Source of the DNA: M3007 sp046155725
GTDB lineage: Bacteria > Bacteroidota > Bacteroidia > Chitinophagales > Saprospiraceae
Reading direction: 5' to 3'
NCBI GenBank assembly: GCA_046155725.1
Contig: JBJXFT010000217.1
Span: forward strand, 1-20,659
DNA: 20,659 nt
Below are positions 1 through 6,659 of this stretch, piece after piece (position 1 is the stretch's first letter; each line of letters opens with the position of its first letter). The notes below the pieces were generated by a model. It was not told the DNA's origin and made no database searches. It saw nothing but the letters and a program-made list of their open reading frames with translations. Position numbers and translations under genes: made by a program.

Positions 1-675
1 ACCGACATCACGGTTTTCCACGAAGGAATCATCCGGCACACCGCCGTCATCCCCTTCGGCGGCAACGTCATCACAGCCGACATCAAAGAAGGCTGCACCG
101 TGATGTCGCCGCAAGCGGAAAAACTCAAAGTCAAGTTCGGCTCCGCCCTCGCCAACGAGGTTTTTGACAACCGCATCATCACCATCCCCGGCCTCAAAGG
201 CCGCGACCACAAGGAGATCAGCGAGAAAAACCTCGCCCGCATCATCCAAGCGCGGATGGAAGAAGTGCTCGACTATGTGCTGTGGGAAATCCGCCGCAGC
301 GGCTATGAGCGCAAACTCATCGGCGGCATTGTCCTCACGGGCGGCGGCTCGCTGCTGGCGAACACCGACAAACTCGCCGAATTCCACACCGGCATGGCTT
401 GCCGTATCGGGGTGCCGGTCGAGCACCTCGCGCACGGCTACCACGAGTCGGTCAGCAGCCCGATTTTCAGCACAGCCATAGGCTTGCTGCTGCGTGGCTT
501 GCAAGACATTGACCCCTCGAAAGCAACAGTGGAAGAGCCAAAATCCGAGCAGCCCGAAGAGCGCGAACCTTCCAACGTTTCGGAAGAAAAAGGCGATTCG
601 TGGTTCGACAATGTGTTCAAGAAGACCAAGGAATGGTTCGAAGCCGAGCCTGATATGGACTTCAATAAAAAATGA
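1..675 (+). CDS. ftsA: Cell division protein FtsA, C-terminal 224 residues (5' end outside window)
   Basis: FtsA is the actin-like ATPase that tethers FtsZ filaments to the inner face of the cytoplasmic membrane and recruits the late divisome. The reading frame is open from base 1, so the gene begins upstream of the window. The visible part starts in the ITVFHEG / IPFGGNVIT region typical of the second actin subdomain. It continues through the nucleotide-binding loop LTGGGSLL (about bases 334-357) and ends with an acidic linker followed by an aromatic and basic helix (WFDNVFKKTKEWFEA, about bases 601-645), which fits the membrane-targeting helix. It overlaps the next small gene by 4 bp (ATGA) and lies about 390 bp upstream of ftsZ, the usual order in Bacteroidota. 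Identification is by motif recognition and synteny. Confidence 0.95.
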   Translation, partial: TDITVFHEGIIRHTAVIPFGGNVITADIKEGCTVMSPQAEKLKVKFGSALANEVFDNRIITIPGLKGRDHKEISEKNLARIIQARMEEVLDYVLWEIRRSGYERKLIGGIVLTGGGSLLANTDKLAEFHTGMACRIGVPVEHLAHGYHESVSSPIFSTAIGLLLRGLQDIDPSKATVEEPKSEQPEEREPSNVSEEKGDSWFDNVFKKTKEWFEAEPDMDFNKK

Positions 676-938
676 CGGCCATGAAAGGTTGCCTGATTTT
701 AAGCACCGTGTTTGGGTTATTCTTTATCGGGTGTGGCATTCGCCTGATGGACAGCAAACCTAGCTGGTGCGGCACGAACCACGCAACGGGCTTGGTTTTT
801 TCCACCATCGGAGGCTTGCTTCTGGCCTGCGCATTAGTTTTAGGTGCGATAAAAATGCAGGAGCGAGGCTTTAAAATCAGGAAAAAACCGCCCGATAATC
901 CATCCGATAATCCACCCACAGATAAATCTGTGGGCTGA
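672..938 (+). CDS. Small two-helix membrane protein between ftsA and ftsZ, unknown function
   Basis: This 88-residue frame starts at the ATG that overlaps the ftsA stop; a second ATG at 681 is also possible. It has two hydrophobic stretches, about residues 5-23 and 40-63, separated by a short polar loop with two cysteines nearby. The tail is basic and proline-rich (KIRKKPPDNPSDNPP), so it should be a small bitopic or hairpin inner-membrane protein. The 4-bp overlap suggests translational coupling to ftsA. Its last codons are made of the palindrome at 915-934, so the C-terminus may have been extended by a repeat insertion. I do not recognise a family. It could be a chance open frame, but the overlap and the membrane pattern favour a real gene. 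Confidence 0.55.
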   Translation: MTAMKGCLILSTVFGLFFIGCGIRLMDSKPSWCGTNHATGLVFSTIGGLLLACALVLGAIKMQERGFKIRKKPPDNPSDNPPTDKSVG

Positions 939-993
939 GGTGCCACAAAACTTGCCCCTCACTCACCCCCCAGCCCACAGATTTATCTGTGGG
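915..993. repeat. Paired palindromes upstream of ftsZ
   Basis: Two copies of a 20-bp near-perfect palindrome (arms CCCACAGAT and ATCTGTGGG, centre AA or TT) lie at 915-934 and 974-993. The second is the reverse complement of the first, and the match extends 3 bp further (915-937 against 971-993). The RNA can therefore form either two small hairpins or one 23-bp stem with a 33-nt loop. It lies between the small ORF and ftsZ. No T-run follows either arm, so this is not a standard terminator. It may be a REP-like repeat or an attenuator or processing site. Confidence 0.8.
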
Positions 994-1065
994 GGAACGG
1001 TGGGGAAACAGGGAAACACCGAACGCGCACACACAACATTCGATAACTCTCAACAGAAAAATATC

Positions 1066-2565
1066 ATGCTTTTTGATTTGCCAAAAGATGAGCCGAGCAT
1101 CATCAAAATCATCGGCGTAGGCGGCGGCGGCTCCAACGCAGTCACCCACATGTACAAACAAGGCATCGTCGGCGTAGACTACGCCATCTGCAACACCGAC
1201 GCACAAGCCATGCACCTCAGCCCTGTGCCCACCAAAATCTCGCTGGGCCAAATCCTCACCGAAGGGCGCGGCGCGGGCAGCAAGCCCTCCGTGGGCAAAC
1301 AAGCCTGCTTGGAAAGCCTCGACGAAATCAAGCGATTCCTCGAAGATGGCACCAAAATGGTGTTCATCACCGCCGGCATGGGCGGCGGCACCGGCACTGG
1401 TGCGGCCCCCATCATCGCCAAAGCCTCGCAGGAGTTGGGCATCCTCACCGTCGGCATCGTCACCTTGCCGTTCACGTTCGAGGGCAAAACCCGTGTCGGC
1501 AACGGCATGGAATGGCTGGAAGATTTGCGCAAAAACGTGGATTGCCTCGTGATTATCAGCAACGACAAGTTGCGCGACATCTACGGCAACCTCACCATTT
1601 CCGCCGCATTCAGCGAGGCCGACAACATCCTCTGCACCGCCGCCAAAGGCATCGCCGAAATCATCACGGTGCCAGGCTATGTCAACGTGGACTTCGAGGA
1701 CGTGAACACCACCATGCGCGGCTCTGGGGTCGCCATCATGGGTACGGCCACGCTCGAAGGGGAAAACCGTGCCTTCCGCGCTGCCGACGAAGCCCTGCGC
1801 TCGCCGCTCCTGGAGGACAACGACATCTACGGCGCAAAGAACATTTTGGTCAACATCACCTCCGGCGCGAAAGAGGCCACGATGGACGAGATTTTTGAAA
1901 TCACGCAGTTCGTGCAGGAAAAGGCGGGCGAAAATGCCAACCTCATTTGGGGCAACTGCTTCGACGAGCGGCTGGGCGAGAAACTCGCCGTCACCATCAT
2001 CGCCACAGGCTTTGAAGTAGCCGAGCGCGGCAAATTGGGCGCTACAGACCAAAGCCAAGCCAACCCGACCAACCGCCAAATCGTACACCTCGACGAGGAT
2101 CACGAAATCACTGGGAAAATAAAGAACCACCCTTCTCTCTTCACTGTCACGTCCCATGAGCCATACATCCCGGTGGACGAGAAGGCGGCCAGTATGCTCG
2201 AATTCGAGTTCGACAACATCCGGGAGTCGGTGGACAAAATCCGCCGCACAACGCCTGTCAACAACGACCCCTACCTCCGCGACGAGGAAGAGGAACTCTC
2301 GCCCGAAGAGCGCCGAAGCCGCATAGAGCAGGCACAGCGTCGCCGTCAGGAAGCGCTGGCCCGGCCCATCAATGTGGTGAAACTCTCTTCGCCGCAGACG
2401 ATCATTGACCTCGAAAGCCAGCCCGCCTACCTCCGCCGCAGCGTTAACCTCGACGATGTGCCGGATTCAGAAAAGCAAACAATGTCCAACTGGACCATCT
2501 CGCTCGAAGAAGAAGGCGAAATCAAGGTGGGCGGCAACTCGTATTTGCACGACAACGTGGATTAA
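1066..2565 (+). CDS. ftsZ: Cell division protein FtsZ
   Basis: FtsZ is the tubulin-like GTPase that forms the division ring. The 499-residue frame carries the nucleotide loop VGGGGSNAV (residues 18-26), the tubulin signature GGGTGTGAAP (about 106-115), and the T7 catalytic loop NVDFEDV (207-213) with acidic residues at 209 and 212. After about residue 330 there is a long Glu/Arg-rich linker. The tail ends in LHDNVD, as in other Bacteroidota FtsZ. The frame is open back to an ATG at 940. The start at 1066 is chosen because it gives MLFDLPKDEPSIIKIIGVG, a normal FtsZ N-terminus, whereas the upstream extension is translated palindrome. It follows ftsA and a small membrane gene and is followed by a strong terminator at 2673. 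Confidence 0.97.
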   Translation: MLFDLPKDEPSIIKIIGVGGGGSNAVTHMYKQGIVGVDYAICNTDAQAMHLSPVPTKISLGQILTEGRGAGSKPSVGKQACLESLDEIKRFLEDGTKMVFITAGMGGGTGTGAAPIIAKASQELGILTVGIVTLPFTFEGKTRVGNGMEWLEDLRKNVDCLVIISNDKLRDIYGNLTISAAFSEADNILCTAAKGIAEIITVPGYVNVDFEDVNTTMRGSGVAIMGTATLEGENRAFRAADEALRSPLLEDNDIYGAKNILVNITSGAKEATMDEIFEITQFVQEKAGENANLIWGNCFDERLGEKLAVTIIATGFEVAERGKLGATDQSQANPTNRQIVHLDEDHEITGKIKNHPSLFTVTSHEPYIPVDEKAASMLEFEFDNIRESVDKIRRTTPVNNDPYLRDEEEELSPEERRSRIEQAQRRRQEALARPINVVKLSSPQTIIDLESQPAYLRRSVNLDDVPDSEKQTMSNWTISLEEEGEIKVGGNSYLHDNVD

Positions 2566-2583
2566 TGATGAATGGTTGAATGA

Positions 2584-2645
2584 GGAATGATGAATGAGTG
2601 CCACGCTCGGCATTCATCTTTCATCATTCCAACATTCATCATTCC
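2584..2645. repeat. AATGATGAATG inverted and direct repeats after ftsZ
   Basis: The left arm at 2584-2603 (GGAATGATGAATGAGTGCC) pairs imperfectly with 2609-2630, which reads CATTCATCTTTCATCATTCC near its end. A further ATTCATCATTCC copy sits at about 2634-2645. It looks like a low-complexity intergenic hairpin just after the ftsZ stop and before the intrinsic terminator. It may protect the 3' end of the ftsZ mRNA, but that is inference. Confidence 0.5.
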
Positions 2646-2672
2646 TTCAAAAAGAATATTTCTGCTAAGTTC

Positions 2673-2711
2673 AGCGGCCTCGGTGTGTGGGACATCGGGC
2701 CGCTTTTTTTT
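2673..2711 (+). terminator. Intrinsic terminator of ftsZ
   Basis: The stem is AGCGGCC and GGCCGCT (7 bp), extended past one bulged T by CGGTGT with ACATCG (one G-T pair), with loop GTGGG, followed by eight T residues (2704-2711). The same module recurs after the propeller gene at 6054-6090. Confidence 0.9.
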
Positions 2712-2760
2712 GTGCGTCGAACCAGCTTATTTAGGGTCGGCTGCGTCATGGGTTGGACGA

Positions 2761-2768
2761 TATTTTTC
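2761..2768 (+). promoter_or_regulatory. Possible promoter -7 element for the propeller gene
   Basis: TATTTTTC matches the Bacteroidota -7 consensus TAnnTTTG at all but the last base and lies 25 nt upstream of the ATG at 2794. No convincing -33 TTG box was found at the usual distance, so support is weak. Confidence 0.3.
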
Positions 2769-2793
2769 GCCTTCACTCAATCACCTTATCAGT

Positions 2794-3402
2794 ATGAAAT
2801 ACCTTGCCCTGCTTTCGCTTCTGTCGCTCTTCCATTTCCCAGTTCTTTTCGCCCAGTTCCAGTGGGAACACACCAACGGCCCTAACGGGGGTTCGCAATG
2901 GAGCATCTGGTACAGCGACAACTACGCTTTCTATTCAGACGAATTTTTCCTGTACCGAACCAGCAATGGGCTAAGTTGGGAAAAAATCCCCGAAAACGCC
3001 ATCTGGCCCATGGCTACACATGGGAGCGACCTCGTAGGGCAGTTCTACGAAGGCAATTCGTTCGCATATACGCAACCCGTCAAACTCAAAGTAAGCCACG
3101 ATGACGGCGGAACCTGGGCAGAAGGCACGCTGCCCCCTGAGGTTTCTTACACCACCAAACTTGCCCTTTGCAACCATGGTATTTACCTCACCAGTGTCCA
3201 TCAGCGCAGACTATTTTCCGCTCGCAAGACGACGGCTTTATTTGGGACACGGTGGTTTCGCCTATGCTGTACACCTATGAAATGTGGGCTTTCGAAGAGC
3301 GGCTTTATGTGGGGGGGCAGAAAGAAGTTTGGCGAACGGATGCCAATGGCGACAACTGGGAGTTGGTATCCCCCGCTTTTGGCTCAGGGGAATATCTTTT
3401 AG
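2794..3402 (+). CDS. N-terminal part of a secreted Asp-box protein (frameshifted; real coding ends near 3200)
   Basis: The frame starts with a clear Sec signal peptide (MKYLALLSLLSLFHF..., cleavage likely after LFA near residue 19). It then enters the propeller sequence found in the next entry, including an Asp-box VSHDDGGTW. Sense coding holds until about GIYLTSV (3178-3198). After that this frame turns into a basic shadow peptide and stops at 3402, while the matching protein continues one frame back (SAQTIFRSQDDG from 3201). The two pieces are therefore one gene with a single-base change between about 3193 and 3213. I see no slippery heptamer there, so an indel or a sequencing error is more likely than programmed frameshifting. 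The earlier open frame from 2587 is untranslated intergenic sequence. Confidence 0.75.
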   Translation: MKYLALLSLLSLFHFPVLFAQFQWEHTNGPNGGSQWSIWYSDNYAFYSDEFFLYRTSNGLSWEKIPENAIWPMATHGSDLVGQFYEGNSFAYTQPVKLKVSHDDGGTWAEGTLPPEVSYTTKLALCNHGIYLTSVHQRRLFSARKTTALFGTRWFRLCCTPMKCGLSKSGFMWGGRKKFGERMPMATTGSWYPPLLAQGNIF

Positions 3403-6002
3403 GGATGTTTGCAACCGGCCCGCACATTTTGATTTCTACGGGAAAAAATTTGTGGCACTCGCACGACGACGGTCAGACTTGGAATTTTCAAAACACGCCA
3501 GGGTATTTTAAGTACGATGGTTTTGTCAAAGTTGGGAACATCTTCTATGGCAGTGGCGGTGAAACAAGTTTTGCCAAGTCGGAGGATTTTGGGGCGACGT
3601 GGACATCTTTGCCAACTGGCCCGCTTTATTCAGGCATTACAACTTTGGCTACTGCCGGTGGCAAGCCACTGGCAACTACCTACGATCGAGGCGTGTTCCG
3701 ATGGGAGGAAGCAAGCCAGACATTCCAGCCCTCCAACGATGGCTTGCATTCGGCGGCGGTTTCCTCGCTGGCAAATGGTGGAGGCATCGTGTGGGCCAAT
3801 ACGGGCAACGGCGTTTTCCGTTTTGACGAGCAGCAACAGGATTGGAACCAAAGCCCATTTGTTTCAGAGACGCGCCGAGACTATAAAACCATGGCGTCCA
3901 ATGACGAGGGCATGGTGTGCGTCGTCCACCAGAGCCAAGGCTATTTCTATTATTCTGCGGATAGTGGGGTCACTTGGGATAGTATCTATCCGCCGCAAGG
4001 CCCTTGGGGCGAAACCTATGATATTTCCAGGATCAAAGCCTTTGGCAATGCCATTTTTGTAAGACTGGAGTTTGAAGGCTGGAGAAGAACCTCCGACTTC
4101 GGCCAATCATGGAATGAGCTGCCCAATTTTATCAAGGAGTTTACCGAGTTCAATGGCGTGTATGTAGGGGGCAACTGGAACGGCGACCTGTACATCTCCA
4201 CCGATCAAGGAGTTAATTGGAGCATTCAGCCCAACCCTTGGCCGGGAAATCTTGCCGGGTTTTTTGTTGCGAACGACCTCTTGTTTGCTTCTCTAACTTT
4301 TCAAGACGGCATTTATTGGTCAAACCGAATGTATGCCTCTTCCGACGGCATCACTTGGAAGTACGCGCACGATGGCCTCCCACACTTGCTCTATGGGTAT
4401 GATCCTGACTTGGGCACGTATGCCGACTTTTTTGGGCACAGGGGCCAATACTTCATGTACCATACCTCGCTCGGTTTTTTCACCTCGTTGGATACTGCGA
4501 AAACTTGGGTGCCCGTGCAGAAAGGCTATTTTGGCAGCGTCGTGCTTTCAGACAGCACATTTTATTCAGGAGGGTATGGCGGCGGCGTAGTTCGGGCAAT
4601 TATTCCAGATGTATATGGGGCGCTGGCGCAGGGCACGGTATACAAAGACGACAACAACAACGGCACCCGCGAACCCAATGAAGGCCCTCTCCCCAATATC
4701 CGCGTAAGCCTTGAAGACCCCGGCACCTGGTATCCCTTCTATATGACGACCAGCCAGAGCGATGGTTCTTATGCTTTGGGGGTGACTCCCAGCGCCGACG
4801 ATACGCTCCGCCCTTTGTTTCTCCCTAATTTCAATTATGTGGAAAGCATCAACCCGCCCTATCGCATTGTCGGCAATGGAGGCACTGGGCTTGATTTCGG
4901 AATCAAACTGACCCCCGGCATCAATGACCTTGCTGTGCATGGCAATTATTTTGGCAGGCCGCGGCCCGGATTTGAATTGGGGGTTGGCATCAGTTACGCC
5001 AATGCAGGCACTACCGAGCCTGACGCAACCATCTCTGTCAATCTGGACGACCACTTGACTTACCTGGATGCCAGCCCTCCGCCTACGGCTGTTTTTGGCG
5101 ACAGCCTGGTTTGGTCGGTGGCAGCATTGCCTTTGTTCAACGGCGGGAATATCTGGGTCAGGACAAATGTGCCGCCAAACACGCCCTTGGGCACGGCGAT
5201 AAAAAGCACTTGCCACATCTCGAACGCGCTGCCTGACCTTATGCCTGCCGACAACCACCGGGTGCTGTGCGATACCGCGGTGGGTGCCTTTGACCCGAAC
5301 GAAAAAAGGGTAGAGCCCGCCGACGGGCTTACCGTGGAAGAAATTGCCGCCGGGAAAGAAATCCTGTACACCGTGCAGTTTCAAAATACAGGTACTTTCC
5401 AAGCCGACCGGGTGCGCATCACTGACCTGCTGGACTCGGATCTCTATTATCCCTCCTGCCGCTTTGTGGCAGCCAGCCACCCCGTCGAGACGTTTCGGTT
5501 GAGCCCCAGCGGGCTGCTCGAAATCATATTTGAGCACATCATGCTGCCCGACAGCAACACGAACGAACCTGCCAGCCACGGCTTTGTCACCTTCGCAATT
5601 CAGCGCAAAAAAGCCTTTGACCCCTTCCACACGGTGCTCAACAAAGCGGCCATTTATTTTGATTTCAACGAACCGATATTGACGAACATGGTCACCTCTC
5701 CAATCAAAACCCAGTCGGTTGCAGTCACAGAGCCAATCGAAAACACGGCGAGCGAGCTGTTGATTTTCCCAAACCCCGCACAGCAAACTTTTCGAATATC
5801 CACAAAAAACAAGCTCGCCGGGCAAGGGGTGCTTATCGTCCAAAACACTGCTGGGCAAACCCTTCTGCAACAGAACGTGGAAGATTTGAGCGCCCCGATG
5901 GTAGTGCCCGTAACCAAGCTGCCAGCTGGGGTGTACATTGTAAGGGTTGTAGGAAGTGGAAAACCCATGAGCGGTCGGGTGCTGGTACATCATGAAAAGT
6001 AG
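3168..6002 (+). CDS. Secreted Asp-box propeller protein with SdrD-B-like, DUF7619-like and T9SS sorting domains (main part of the frameshifted gene)
   Basis: The frame opens at a TTG at 3168 without a signal peptide, because the true N-terminus is in the previous entry. Residue numbers here count from 3168. Residues 10-475 contain at least seven Asp-box repeats (SQDDGFIW, SHDDGQTW, SEDFGATW, SADSGVTW, TSDFGQSW, STDQGVNW, SSDGITW), the hallmark of sialidase/sortilin-type beta-propellers. About 487-560 (GTVYKDDNNNGTREPNEG ... SDGSYAL) resembles a SdrD-B-type calcium-binding beta-sandwich. About 570-842 holds CARDB/DUF11-like and DUF7619-like segments (FDPNEK, YTVQFQNTGTFQADRVRITD, IYFDFNEPI). 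About 863-944 is a type A T9SS sorting domain (IFPNPAQQTF ... LPAGVYIVRV). The product should be exported by Sec, passed through the type IX system and anchored or released at the surface, possibly for adhesion or polymer binding. The ligand is unknown. Confidence 0.85.
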   Translation: MQPWYLPHQCPSAQTIFRSQDDGFIWDTVVSPMLYTYEMWAFEERLYVGGQKEVWRTDANGDNWELVSPAFGSGEYLLGMFATGPHILISTGKNLWHSHDDGQTWNFQNTPGYFKYDGFVKVGNIFYGSGGETSFAKSEDFGATWTSLPTGPLYSGITTLATAGGKPLATTYDRGVFRWEEASQTFQPSNDGLHSAAVSSLANGGGIVWANTGNGVFRFDEQQQDWNQSPFVSETRRDYKTMASNDEGMVCVVHQSQGYFYYSADSGVTWDSIYPPQGPWGETYDISRIKAFGNAIFVRLEFEGWRRTSDFGQSWNELPNFIKEFTEFNGVYVGGNWNGDLYISTDQGVNWSIQPNPWPGNLAGFFVANDLLFASLTFQDGIYWSNRMYASSDGITWKYAHDGLPHLLYGYDPDLGTYADFFGHRGQYFMYHTSLGFFTSLDTAKTWVPVQKGYFGSVVLSDSTFYSGGYGGGVVRAIIPDVYGALAQGTVYKDDNNNGTREPNEGPLPNIRVSLEDPGTWYPFYMTTSQSDGSYALGVTPSADDTLRPLFLPNFNYVESINPPYRIVGNGGTGLDFGIKLTPGINDLAVHGNYFGRPRPGFELGVGISYANAGTTEPDATISVNLDDHLTYLDASPPPTAVFGDSLVWSVAALPLFNGGNIWVRTNVPPNTPLGTAIKSTCHISNALPDLMPADNHRVLCDTAVGAFDPNEKRVEPADGLTVEEIAAGKEILYTVQFQNTGTFQADRVRITDLLDSDLYYPSCRFVAASHPVETFRLSPSGLLEIIFEHIMLPDSNTNEPASHGFVTFAIQRKKAFDPFHTVLNKAAIYFDFNEPILTNMVTSPIKTQSVAVTEPIENTASELLIFPNPAQQTFRISTKNKLAGQGVLIVQNTAGQTLLQQNVEDLSAPMVVPVTKLPAGVYIVRVVGSGKPMSGRVLVHHEK

Positions 6003-6053
6003 CGGTGACTGCCACGCCCAGGAAGCAGACATTGCCTCCTGAAAAGAATTTGA

Positions 6054-6090
6054 AGCGGCCTCGGTGTGTGCGACACCGGGCCGCTTTTTT
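6054..6090 (+). terminator. Intrinsic terminator of the propeller gene
   Basis: The stem is AGCGGCC and GGCCGCT with a bulged T, then CGGTGT with ACACCG (perfect apart from one G-C/G-T option), loop GTGCG, then six T residues. It matches the ftsZ terminator at 29-30 of 32 stem-loop bases. Confidence 0.88.
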
Positions 6091-6114
6091 GTTTACTGAG
6101 TCGCGTTTGATGCA

Positions 6115-6122
6115 TACTTTTA
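6115..6122 (+). promoter_or_regulatory. Possible -7 element for the Uma2-TIR operon
   Basis: TACTTTTA differs from TAnnTTTG only in the last base and lies 18 nt upstream of the Uma2 ATG, just after the preceding terminator. This is where a promoter for the island operon is expected. No -33 box was identified. Confidence 0.4.
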
Positions 6123-6140
6123 CCGCAAAATATTTCAAAT

Positions 6141-6650
6141 ATGGCACTGCACGAAACATATAGCGTCGCCGAAGACACTGCTCTCGAAAGTGTTGATTAT
6201 GTCACCGAACGCGGAAAACCTATGCCTTCACTTAATCATGGAACCGTCCAGGCCAATCTAATTGTGGCCATCGCCACTCGTTACAAAGGCAAATACAAGG
6301 TGGTCTCCGAGCTCAGCCTCTCCCTTTCCACTTGGCCTTCTGTGCCCGACCTTTCGCTGTACGCACATCGCCCGCTCGACCTGCGCAGCGATGTGGTGGC
6401 CATGACCGAGCCGCCACTCTGTACCGTGGAAATCATCTCCCCTACACAGTCGCTCAACGAACTGACCGACAAAGCCCGCAACTACTTTGCGCACGGGGTG
6501 CAGTCTTGCTGGATTGTATTGCTCCCACTGGGCAACATCTACGTTTTCTCTGCCCCCGACGATTACCAGATTTTCCGCGCGCACGAAACCTTGCACGATA
6601 CCCTGCTGGACATTTCAATCCCATTGTCCGAAGTGTTTGAAACAGATTGA
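6141..6650 (+). CDS. Uma2 family (DUF820) PD-(D/E)XK nuclease-like protein
   Basis: The 169-residue protein has the order of conserved features of the Uma2 family: NHGTVQANL (about 32-40), a VPDLSLY strand supplying Asp70, TVEIISPTQS supplying Glu97, and a following helix with Lys111 (LTDKARNYFAHGV), then a WIVLLP strand and a VFSAPDDY strand. These fit a PD-(D/E)XK restriction-endonuclease-like fold. The first strand (usual YEWLNGE) is shortened to VDYVTERGKP. The biological role of this abundant family is unsettled; many copies occur in Saprospiria and cyanobacteria. It ends 9 bp before the TIR-FGE gene, so the two are probably co-transcribed. A second, divergent Uma2 gene lies at 10133-10744. 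Confidence 0.85.
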   Translation: MALHETYSVAEDTALESVDYVTERGKPMPSLNHGTVQANLIVAIATRYKGKYKVVSELSLSLSTWPSVPDLSLYAHRPLDLRSDVVAMTEPPLCTVEIISPTQSLNELTDKARNYFAHGVQSCWIVLLPLGNIYVFSAPDDYQIFRAHETLHDTLLDISIPLSEVFETD

Positions 6651-6659
6651 ACCCCTCAC

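Noticed and set aside
940..1065. Longer N-terminus for FtsZ from the ATG at 940
   Set aside because: The extension is translated palindrome and has no FtsZ character; the ATG at 1066 gives a normal start.
877..2157. 426-residue minus-strand frame
   Set aside because: It is the antisense shadow of ftsZ, with Asp/Ala/Val-rich shadow composition and no motif.
3190..3220. Programmed ribosomal frameshift in the propeller gene
   Set aside because: No X-XXY-YYZ heptamer or stimulatory hairpin is visible, so a simple indel is more likely.
4566..6032. 488-residue minus-strand frame
   Set aside because: It lies antisense to the propeller and T9SS domains, which carry clear family motifs on the plus strand.
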